Source: Halorubrum sp. DM2 (GTDB taxonomy: Archaea > Halobacteriota > Halobacteria > Halobacteriales > Haloferacaceae). From it: a stretch of 64,000 bases of DNA. Shown here in pieces: positions 54,684-61,226 of the stretch. The number at the start of each line of letters is the position of its first letter. Position 1 is the stretch's first letter. The stretch lies in contig NZ_LR594487.1 of assembly GCF_901686465.1 (NCBI RefSeq), positions 778,894-842,893 of the forward strand. The letters are read 5' to 3'. Below the pieces are notes generated by a model, which was not told the DNA's origin, ran no database searches, and worked only from the letters and a program-made list of their open reading frames with translations. A program made the translations under genes and the position numbers.

Positions 54684-56369
54684 ATGACTGACGGGCAGCC
54701 GCGGGACGGGCCGGTTCGGGGGTCGGCCGACGCCGAGAGACCGCGGTCCCGCGATCGATCGGTCCGGCTCGGCGTCCCGTTCGCGGTCGGTCTCGCGCTG
54801 GCGGTCGGCGTCGTCTTCGTCGCGCTCGCGGCGGGCCCCGGCGGGGTCGCGGCCGCCGGCCACGCGCCGGACGCGGCGACGGTCGGGCAGACCGAGTCCC
54901 CGCTCGACGGAGCGAACGGGACGGTCGAACTCGTGGTGCGGTTCGACCCGGTCGACGACCCCGCGGCGCTCGGCGCGACGGACGGGATTCCGGCGGCGGG
55001 CGCGAACGCCAGCGCGACCGTCGCGGACCTCCGCGACCACGCCGCGGCCGAGCGGGCGGCGTTCGAGTCGTTCGCCGCCTCCCGGCCCGGAATCAGCGTC
55101 GAGCGCGAGTTCTGGCTAGCGAACGCGCTGCTCGTCTCCGTCGACGCGGACCGGGTGACGGCGGCCGACCTGCGCGCGGTCGAGAACGTGACGCGGATCC
55201 ACGAGAACGTCGCCGTCGAGCCGATCAAGTCGAGCGGTTCCGCCCAGATCGACGCGGACCCGGACGGTCGGGCCACGTCCGGACTGCGGCAGATCGGCGC
55301 GCCGACCGCGTGGGATCGGTTCGACACGCGGGGCGCGGGCGCGACCGTCGCGGTCGTCGACACCGGCGTCGATCCGGCCCATCGGGACGTCGACCTCGCT
55401 GGATGGGCGTCTTTCGACGGAAACGGGACGCTGGTGAGCGACGACATCGCGGACGCGAGCGACCCCGACGGCCACGGGACCCACGTCGCGGGGACGGTGA
55501 CCGGCGGGAACGCCTCGGGGACGCACATCGGTGTCGCGCCCGCGGCGACCCTCTACGGGGTCGACGCGTTCGACGAGAACGGGAGCGCGACGTTCGCGGC
55601 GGTCGTCGCCGCGATGGAACACGCGACGACGACGGCCGACGCCGACGTACTCCAGTTGAGCCTCGGCGCGAACGGCACGTTCCCCGGGTTCGTCGGGCCG
55701 GTCAGAAACGCCCGGGCGACGGGCACGGTCGTCGTCGCCGCGGTCGGCAACGAGGGTGCGAACGCCTCCTCGTCGCCCGCCAACGCGTACGACGCGGTCG
55801 CCGTGGGCGCGGTCGACGCCGACCGGAACGTCCCGCCGTTTTCCGGCGGCGGGCGGATCGACTCGACGGCCGCGTTCTCCGCGCCCCCGGACGACTGGCC
55901 GGCGTCGTACGTCGTGCCCGACGTGAGCGCGCCCGGCGTCCGCGTCGCGAGCGCCGCGGCGGGCACCCGGAACGGCTACGTCTTCCGGCAGGGGACGAGC
56001 ATGGCCGCACCGCACGTGAGCGGGGTCGCGGCGCTCGCCGTCGCCGCCACCGACGGCCGGGTCGCCGCCCCGACGGTCGAGGCCGCACTCGCCGACACCG
56101 CGGTCCACCCGACGAACGCGACGGCTCCCGACGCCCGCTACGGGCACGGCGTCGTCGACGCGCCCGCCGCCGTGGAAGCCGCCGTTGAGGCGACGCCGCC
56201 GCCGGTGGAGCCGACCGATTCGAACGAGACGGTCGAGGGAAGTGAGAACGGAACGGACGCGGGCGACGGGGACACCGACGGGCGAGCGCCCGGATTCGGG
56301 GCGGTTCCCGCGCTCGTCGCGGTCGTCGCCGTCGCGCTCGCGGGACGCCCTACTCGCCGAAATCGGTGA
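54684..56369 (+). CDS. Subtilisin-family (S8) secreted protease with PGF-CTERM tail
   Basis: 561 aa. A long polar N-region precedes a signal-like hydrophobic helix (about residues 28-52). An inhibitor-like propeptide (to about 190) and the S8 catalytic domain follow: Asp226 in VVDTGVD, His264 in GHGTHVAG, oxyanion Asn in VGNEG, Ser439 in GTSMAAPH. A Thr/Asn/Asp linker ends in PGFGAVPALVAVVAVALAG plus a basic tail, the PGF-CTERM signal cut by archaeosortase A and replaced by a lipid. So it is probably a surface-anchored protease. The 3' end overlaps the opposing gene by 20 bp. Confidence 0.92.
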   Translation: MTDGQPRDGPVRGSADAERPRSRDRSVRLGVPFAVGLALAVGVVFVALAAGPGGVAAAGHAPDAATVGQTESPLDGANGTVELVVRFDPVDDPAALGATDGIPAAGANASATVADLRDHAAAERAAFESFAASRPGISVEREFWLANALLVSVDADRVTAADLRAVENVTRIHENVAVEPIKSSGSAQIDADPDGRATSGLRQIGAPTAWDRFDTRGAGATVAVVDTGVDPAHRDVDLAGWASFDGNGTLVSDDIADASDPDGHGTHVAGTVTGGNASGTHIGVAPAATLYGVDAFDENGSATFAAVVAAMEHATTTADADVLQLSLGANGTFPGFVGPVRNARATGTVVVAAVGNEGANASSSPANAYDAVAVGAVDADRNVPPFSGGGRIDSTAAFSAPPDDWPASYVVPDVSAPGVRVASAAAGTRNGYVFRQGTSMAAPHVSGVAALAVAATDGRVAAPTVEAALADTAVHPTNATAPDARYGHGVVDAPAAVEAAVEATPPPVEPTDSNETVEGSENGTDAGDGDTDGRAPGFGAVPALVAVVAVALAGRPTRRNR

Positions 56370-57231
56370 GCGAGCCGGAGCGGTCGTCGCTGTCGCCGTC
56401 GGCGTCCGCCTCCCGATTGCCTTCGCCTTCCGCGTCCTGCTCGCCGTCCGATTCCTTCTGCCCGTCCCCCGGGTCGCGCCATGGATTCTCGGGGTCGACC
56501 GGCTCGACGGCGCGGTCGAGTTCCGCGGCGTCGTACTCCACGTCCTCGTCGAGCAGCATCGCGAGCCGCTGCCAGCGCGCGCTCTGCTCGTCTTCGCCCT
56601 CCGGGCCGACGCGCGCCCCGTGGGTCTTGAAGAACCTCGTGCCGCGGTCCAGTCTCGACCCCTCGCCGGTGTGGCCGTCGAAGACGGCGTCGAATTTGCC
56701 CTCCGGTTCGAGGTCGCCCACGGGGAAGTCGTGTGCCGGCTCCTCGCCGCGCTCGCGGGCCTCGGCCCTGACCTCGGCGACGGCGGAGAAGTAGGCGTCC
56801 GCGTTCGACGCCTCCCGGGTCGAGCGCGCGCGGGCGGCCGCCAGCGCGGCGTGGATCGCACAGAGGCGGCCCTTCCACTCGGCGGGCTCCCAGCGCTCGG
56901 TGGCGAGTTCCTCGTAGCGTTCGATCGTGAGCGCGGCGTCGCTGCCCGCGCGGAGATCCTCGACGACGTAGAGGTTGAGGCGGTCCCAGAGGTTCCACGC
57001 GTAGCCGGAGCGGGCCAGCTCCCACGCCGCCCACGCGGCGACCTCCTCGTCGGAGCGGCGGACCGCCTTCTGGAGGAGACTGGAGACGACGTAGCGGCTG
57101 TAGCCGCCGTCGGTCTCGTTCGGCTCCTTCGCCTCGCCGAAGTCGTTCTCGCCCGTCGCGTCCGGCGTCGTCTCGGTTTCGAGGCTCCCGTCCGACCCGA
57201 ACGTCGCCTGTCTGTCGTCGCCGTCGGCCAT
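56350..57231 (-). CDS. Acidic protein with possible RarA/MgsA C-terminal-like domain
   Basis: 293 aa with no P-loop. The central part (GGYSRYVVSSLLQKAVRRSD, AAWAAWELARSGYAWNLWDRLNLYVVEDLRAGS) resembles the C-terminal domain of the clamp-loader-like AAA ATPase RarA/MgsA (the Y..S...KS.R.SD...A..W...L pattern). Termini are highly acidic (EGEGNREADADGDSDDRSG). It could be a stand-alone partner of a replication repair ATPase. This is a pattern match from memory; annotate as hypothetical if not confirmed. Confidence 0.6.
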   Translation of the reverse strand: MADGDDRQATFGSDGSLETETTPDATGENDFGEAKEPNETDGGYSRYVVSSLLQKAVRRSDEEVAAWAAWELARSGYAWNLWDRLNLYVVEDLRAGSDAALTIERYEELATERWEPAEWKGRLCAIHAALAAARARSTREASNADAYFSAVAEVRAEARERGEEPAHDFPVGDLEPEGKFDAVFDGHTGEGSRLDRGTRFFKTHGARVGPEGEDEQSARWQRLAMLLDEDVEYDAAELDRAVEPVDPENPWRDPGDGQKESDGEQDAEGEGNREADADGDSDDRSGSLTDFGE

Positions 57232-57392
57232 GGGCTCGCTCCCGCCGCGAGCGACTTAACAGCCGCGCGCTGCCGGCGTCTCGTGAGTCGATTTCTGGGG
57301 ATCGCTTCGGCCTCGCGGGACTGCGGTACGGCGGATCACACCGGTTCTGAAAGGGAACCCTTAAGTCCGATCCAACGGCTACGTTTCGGTAA

Positions 57393-57466
57393 CCGCCCTT
57401 AGCTCAGCTTGGTAGAGCAGTCGACTGTAGATCGACTTGTCCCCCGTTCAATTCGGGGAGGGCGGA
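57393..57466 (+). tRNA. tRNA-Tyr (GTA)
   Basis: 74-nt cloverleaf. Acceptor CCGCCCT/AGGGCGG plus A; anticodon stem GTCGA/TCGAC with loop CTGTAGA (anticodon GTA); T arm CCCCG TTCAATT CGGGG. It is followed by a partial copy of its own 3' end, indicating a past integration event. Confidence 0.94.
57446..57462 (+). repeat. Attachment-site-like repeat, tRNA-Tyr copy
   Basis: GTTCAATTCGGGGAGGG, the T arm and acceptor 3' side of tRNA-Tyr, recurs exactly at 57593-57609. Both copies are then followed by TGAACTT (after a short gap in the tRNA copy) and by ACTCG(C/T)GAGCGACAG. Confidence 0.65.
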
Positions 57467-57592
57467 CTGAACTTCAACACTCGCGAGCGACAGCGAACGG
57501 GTGCTAACTGTGCGGGACAACCGACCCGAATTGAGCAGACGAGTCGCAGCCCGCGCAGTGAGCGAAGCGAACGAGCAGGACCGTCTCGGCGA

Positions 57593-57609
57593 GTTCAATT
57601 CGGGGAGGG
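57593..57609 (+). repeat. Attachment-site-like repeat, downstream copy
   Basis: Exact 17-bp match of 57446-57462, 147 bp downstream of it. The next genes are small, AT-richer and virus-like. This is the expected scar of an element that used tRNA-Tyr as attB. Confidence 0.65.
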
Positions 57610-57643
57610 TGAACTTGCTTTTATACTCGTGAGCGACAGGTAG

Positions 57644-57823
57644 GTGAAACGTCTGGACGCTCACGCTGAGTTTGTCGCATTCACCGCGGGGGCCATGTAC
57701 CCGGCCTATTTCGCGCAGGAACGGTTCCGTGGGTTCGGGCGGCTTGTGCTGGCGAAGCTTCCGTACCGTCCGCCGCCAGGTATGGACGAGGAGACCGCGA
57801 TGGAGGAAGCCAGCGATGGGTGA
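57644..57823 (+). CDS. 59-aa hypothetical protein of a provirus-like cluster
   Basis: GTG 57644 begins VKRLDAHAEFVAFTAGAM and continues YPAYFAQERFRGFGRLVLAKL with an acidic end (DEETAMEEASDG). A TTTTATACT lies 17-25 nt upstream, suggesting a leaderless start. Its stop overlaps the next gene's start by 8 bp, strong support that both are real. An ATG at 57695 is the alternative start (42 aa). I do not recognise the family but the pair resembles small genes of haloarchaeal pleolipoviruses and their proviruses. Confidence 0.65.
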   Translation: MKRLDAHAEFVAFTAGAMYPAYFAQERFRGFGRLVLAKLPYRPPPGMDEETAMEEASDG

Positions 57824-58079
57824 GATCTTTGACCCAGATGAGGAACCGGACGGGGACGCGCTCGCACCGCACGACTTCTATGTCGGCGTCGCGATGGCGC
57901 TTTTCGGGTCCGCGCAGGTGTGGCCCTACTACCCCGCGACAGGGGCAGGCTTCGCGTTCATCGGCCTATTGGTCGCACTCGACGACGTGATCGAGCACAT
58001 GACGACGTACGCTACGCCGCTAGACCAAGTGTGGAAACGGGTTATATACTCGATTGTCAGCCGTATTGAAGCCACGTAG
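57816..58079 (+). CDS. 87-aa small membrane protein of a provirus-like cluster
   Basis: Starts at ATG 57816 inside the end of the preceding gene. Acidic leader (MGEIFDPDEEPDGDAL), then two short hydrophobic helices (DFYVGVAMALFGSAQVW and TGAGFAFIGLLVALDDVIEH) and a basic end (VWKRVIYSIVSR). The LDDVIEH segment facing the membrane and the tight coupling are reminiscent of haloarchaeal virus accessory proteins, but this is inference. Convergent with the winged-helix gene. Confidence 0.68.
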   Translation: MGEIFDPDEEPDGDALAPHDFYVGVAMALFGSAQVWPYYPATGAGFAFIGLLVALDDVIEHMTTYATPLDQVWKRVIYSIVSRIEAT

Positions 58080-58084
58080 ACGAA

Positions 58085-58651
58085 CTAATCCCTTTGTAAT
58101 TTTTCGACTGGCAGGTACCGCCATACAAGACTGTTTATTTTGGCCTGTATAGGCGATAAGAAGGAGACAAGAAGTCCTGTCAGAAATGAACCCAGTGCGA
58201 TTGTAGCATAAATTATCGCTGGAATTTCTGACTCTTGAGTGATGCTCAATGAGAATCCAATGTAGAAGGCGAAGACAACCAACGCGGCGAGAATCATCGT
58301 AGCTCCGATCAGCGCAAAGGTTCCAGGTACCGTCTCAGAGTGCTTTTTCACAATACCCCACACATCAGCGTAGAAGTTTCTAAGCGCAGTTGTTCCTTCC
58401 GTACTGGCAGGATTGTGTACATCTTTATTCCAAGCAAAGACCGTCTGGTTTTTGCGACGGTTAAGCCATTCTGAGTCTTCCATCTTGGTAATATGGTTAC
58501 TGACCGTTGTAGTTGAACAATCCATTCTTTCGGCCAGTTCTTCTTGTGTAAATGGTCGATCAGGATTGCGATATAGCAGTTCTGCGATTTTAAAGAAAGT
58601 ATCTCCCTTCTGCTCAAACTCATCGTGGAATTCCTTTGGAAGTGTTCTCAT
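58085..58651 (-). CDS. Winged-helix membrane-anchored regulator (low GC)
   Basis: 188 aa. N-terminal winged helix (about 15-80: FTQEELAERMDCSTTTVSNHITKM), then a linker and two hydrophobic helices (ALIGATMILAALVVFAFYIG and IPAIIYATIALGSFLTGLLVSFL). Codons are AT-rich and unlike the genome average, pointing to recent transfer. A TTTTTATT tract 22-30 nt upstream of ATG 58651 serves as TATA. Such membrane-tethered HTH proteins are common in proviruses and plasmids. Confidence 0.78.
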   Translation of the reverse strand: MRTLPKEFHDEFEQKGDTFFKIAELLYRNPDRPFTQEELAERMDCSTTTVSNHITKMEDSEWLNRRKNQTVFAWNKDVHNPASTEGTTALRNFYADVWGIVKKHSETVPGTFALIGATMILAALVVFAFYIGFSLSITQESEIPAIIYATIALGSFLTGLLVSFLSPIQAKINSLVWRYLPVEKLQRD

Positions 58652-58747
58652 GAGATAGTATAAGATAACCAGGAATAAAAATCATTGAGTCGGTGTTTAT
58701 CATCGTCAACACCCCCACTTATGACCATAAACCGGGGTTAGAAGGTC

Positions 58748-58755
58748 TATAAAAG
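58748..58755 (+). promoter_or_regulatory. TATA box of the small membrane protein gene
   Basis: TATAAAAG lies 20-27 nt before ATG 58775, which supports that ATG over the internal ATG 58799. Confidence 0.6.
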
Positions 58756-58774
58756 ATGTTTTTGATTTTTACCT

Positions 58775-59065
58775 ATGGCTACCTTTCTGTCATTTGCGAT
58801 GTCAGAAAGACAAGACACTCCGGCTACACAGCCGAAGCCGAAAGCCGGAAACCGGGGGTATAGAAATGGTAATCGGGCACAGATTGATCCACGCATGATT
58901 CTGGGAGGTGGCGTACTGCTGATTCTCGCAGGGCCACTAGTAGTGGTGGCAGTCGATATACAATCAGCATTAGCCTCCACTCCGGCATTCACGGATTTAT
59001 ACGCTGCTCTAATTGCGATATTGCTGGTCTCAGCGATAGCTGCGGCAGTACTCGGTTTGGACTAA
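58775..59065 (+). CDS. Small hypothetical membrane protein (provirus-like cluster)
   Basis: 96 aa. Polar, basic N-terminus (SERQDTPATQPKPKAGNRGY) then two hydrophobic helices (MILGGGVLLILAGPLVVVAV and LYAALIAILLVSAIAAAVLG). ATG 58775 is chosen from the TATA spacing; ATG 58799 gives the protein without eight residues. No family recognised. Divergent from the winged-helix gene with about 120 bp of AT-rich DNA. The 59066-59358 spacer after it has no gene, only a TC-rich run. Confidence 0.65.
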   Translation: MATFLSFAMSERQDTPATQPKPKAGNRGYRNGNRAQIDPRMILGGGVLLILAGPLVVVAVDIQSALASTPAFTDLYAALIAILLVSAIAAAVLGLD

Positions 59066-59358
59066 GTCTTCCACCGAGTATTTTTGGAGTAATCGTATAG
59101 CGAGCTATACAAACGCCTGTGTCCGCCCCTCGGTATGCTCACCAACAACCTTCGCAACACCTTTTGATCGACCATTATCCTGCGTAGCGCTTCGCCGTTC
59201 AATTCAGTCATCTTGTCCGGCCTATCGATCCCTCTCTCTCTCTCTCAATTCACGCTCTCCAAGACGAAACACACCGCAATCGCCAAGATCGGCGATCAAC
59301 ACCAATCCCCCCTGTGTCGCCGTAACACACTTAAGAGCGCGCTCGATACGGGTACCCA

Positions 59359-60105
59359 GTGGCATCCCGACAGGGCGGGTCGGGGGACACGGAGCCCCTC
59401 GGGCCCGGATCGACGGAGCGTCGGACCGGTTCCACGACCGCCGCCGCGAACCGAGACGCGGCCGCGCGGCCCCGGTCCCCGCCGGAGTCGCCGGCGCGCC
59501 GCCGCGCTCGGGCCGGCCGAACCGACCGGTCCGCGGACTATCGATCGGTCGATTCGCCCCGCGGCGGCGCGTCCGCCGCCCGAACGCCGGCGGACCCGCC
59601 GGTGCGCGACCCCGGTCTCTACGCGCTGACCGACCACTTCCGCGAGCGGCTGGAACAGCCCGGTCGGTACGTGTCGACGCGCACCGTGAGCGACGCGATC
59701 CGGAGCGGCCAGCTCCGGTGGAACAGCACCGACGGCTGGCGGTTCGCCCTCGTCGAGGGCGGGATCCGCTTCGTCGTGGTCGTGAGCGACACGGAGACGA
59801 ACTCGCCGGTCGTCGTCACGGGGTGGACTGAGGTCGCGGACCGCGAGGCCGCGCTGGACGCCTCGCGGTGGGACGGCGTCGACGTCGACACCATCGCGGT
59901 GCGCGCGGCGCTCTCCGAGTCGGCCTCGACGCCGATCCCGGACCGGATCCGGCCCCGGACCGTGACGCGCCCGTTCGAGGTGGGCGACCACCGGTTGGAG
60001 ACCGCGCCCGGTGACCCGTTCGTGCGCTGTACCGTCTGCGGCTGCCGGTTCCGCTCCAAGGAAGCGATCACCTCACGGCGGTGTCGGAACCGATCCTCGG
60101 ACTAG
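59359..60105 (+). CDS. DUF4258-like protein with C-terminal zinc knuckle
   Basis: 248 aa from GTG 59359, with CTTAAGAG about 25 nt upstream as TATA element. Residues 1-85 are a disordered Arg/Ser/Pro/Ala region. The middle (YALTDHFRERLEQPGRYVS, VSDAIRSGQLRWNSTDGWRF, IRFVVVVSDTETN) resembles DUF4258/RelE-like small toxin folds. The end CTVCGCRFRSKEA...RRC is a zinc knuckle. A shorter form could start nearer residue 81 (VRDPGLYAL). Toxin-like activity is not established. Confidence 0.65.
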   Translation: MASRQGGSGDTEPLGPGSTERRTGSTTAAANRDAAARPRSPPESPARRRARAGRTDRSADYRSVDSPRGGASAARTPADPPVRDPGLYALTDHFRERLEQPGRYVSTRTVSDAIRSGQLRWNSTDGWRFALVEGGIRFVVVVSDTETNSPVVVTGWTEVADREAALDASRWDGVDVDTIAVRAALSESASTPIPDRIRPRTVTRPFEVGDHRLETAPGDPFVRCTVCGCRFRSKEAITSRRCRNRSSD

Positions 60106-60174
60106 ATCGAGTACGTTTTTAGCTGATCCCGGCTGGCTGGGTACTGGATCGCCGTCGACGTGGGAAATACGGCT

Positions 60175-60346
60175 GAAGCCCCAGCCGATCGAGACGAAGT
60201 GGCTGACTCCGTAGCCGAGACCTTCGAAGCCCCGGCCGCTCGGCCATACGCGACTAGTCTCGTCACGACCGAGATCGCCGAAGCCCCAGCCGCTCGGCGA
60301 TACGTGACTACCCTCGTCACGATCAAGGCCGCCGAAGCCCCAGCCG
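60175..60346. repeat. Tandem repeats of about 54 bp adjoining element copy B
   Basis: GAAGCCCCAGCCG or a one-base variant begins at 60175, 60226, 60280 and 60334 (spacing 51, 54, 54). The sequence between resembles CTCGGCxATACGxGACTAxxCTCGTCACGA in two full units. On the reverse strand each unit starts with CGGCTGGGGCTTCG, the motif that ends the long stem of the structured element, so the repeat extends the 3' module of copy B. Confidence 0.75.
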
Positions 60347-60752
60347 TGAGGCGGGTGGACGCTCGCTGTCGCCCGAAAATCTCCGATTTTCGGGATGACG
60401 AGAGAGCTCTGCTCTCTCGAACCACGCTCCTCGCTCGCGTTGCTCGCTGCGGTGCTTACGTCGTCATCAGAACGCTTCGCGTTCTGATTGGCTCACGAGA
60501 GCTTCGCTCTCGTGAACGCCTCCGCCCGCCTCACGGCTGCCCCTTCGAGTCCCGCCCCGCACCGCAACCGCAGCCTCATGCCTCCCCAGCCTCGTCAGTC
60601 GCCTCCGCTACGCTCCGGCGACTGACTCCAGCGAGAATCGAAGATTCTCTGGCAGCCGGCGGCTCCGCCGCCGGCGACCTCGCGCGGTGCTGTCTCGCGG
60701 TCGCCGAGGGCGACCGCTCGCAGGCACGCGCCACCGCTGTCTATTTATAAGC
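60334..60752 (-). repeat. Structured repeat element, copy B (possible ncRNA)
   Basis: Reverse-strand counterpart of the element at 19.7 kb. In order from 60752: TTATAAA (60746-60752 region), block identical to copy A (60715-60735), hairpin 60698-60718 with different sequence, block 60678-60700, GCCGGCGGC hairpin 60656-60676, hairpin 60594-60603/60617-60626 with different arms, block 60535-60593. The long-range stem is CAGCCGTGAGGCGGG with CCCGCCTCACGGCTG (60341-60355 with 60525-60539). Inside it are new hairpins at 60375-60393, about 60402-60420, 60468-60486 and 60492-60514. No gene is supported. Confidence 0.75.
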
Positions 60753-61136
60753 GGCTTTGTTGAAATCCTCAGAAAGTGATATATTCCAATCCGATTGCGA
60801 TCAATACAGACGAAGGATGTAAGATCGAAGAAGGATACGATAAATATGGCAAGTTATTATAGTTATTCTACTCAGAAACTGCTATGAGCGATCTGAGAGA
60901 GATGCTATTCGCAATCGAGATCACATTAGTAGGCATTACCGCCGCTGTGCTCTCGGTTCTTTATAATTCATTTTTGCTAAGTGTGATTGCTGGGGGAACG
61001 ACCATTTTCGGGTTGCTTGGAGCAATAATAGTACGTAGGCGCGCCCGCAGACACTGACGGCGTTCAGTTTCGCAGCTCCCGTCGACCGGCTGTTTCATAT
61101 CACTTTATGTCTGAAGAATAAGATTTCAACAGAGCC
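60753..61136 (+). mobile_element. 384-bp terminal-inverted-repeat element (MITE-like) with 8-bp target duplication
   Basis: Left end GGCTTTGTTGAAATC (60753-60767), right end GATTTCAACAGAGCC (61122-61136): inverted repeats matching 14 of 15. Flanks are the direct repeat TTATAAGC at 60745-60752 and 61137-61144, an 8-bp target-site duplication. It encodes no transposase, only a 57-aa membrane ORF. End sequence and duplication length suit IS6- or IS1595-type transposases acting in trans; the family is not certain. Confidence 0.8.
60884..61057 (+). CDS. 57-aa membrane protein inside the MITE-like element
   Basis: MSDLREMLFAIEITLVG begins a chain with two hydrophobic helices (residues about 8-29 and 31-50) and a basic tail (VRRRARRH), topology typical of a small inner-membrane protein. 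TTATTATAG lies about 22-30 nt upstream as a TATA element. It is carried between the inverted repeats of the insertion, so it may be cargo. No family recognised. Confidence 0.6.
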   Translation: MSDLREMLFAIEITLVGITAAVLSVLYNSFLLSVIAGGTTIFGLLGAIIVRRRARRH

Positions 61137-61226
61137 TTATAAGCATATTCTCGGCGTGTGGTCACTGTTTATGAGCGATGAGCCGCGGACGCTACCCATT
61201 TCCGCGTCGCGATCGAATCGAGGGTA

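Noticed and set aside
60160-60750. 196-codon forward frame with a repeating AEAP peptide
   Set aside because: It runs through the tandem repeats and hairpins of structured element B. The peptide repeat follows from a repeat unit length divisible by 3, and copy A has no matching frame.
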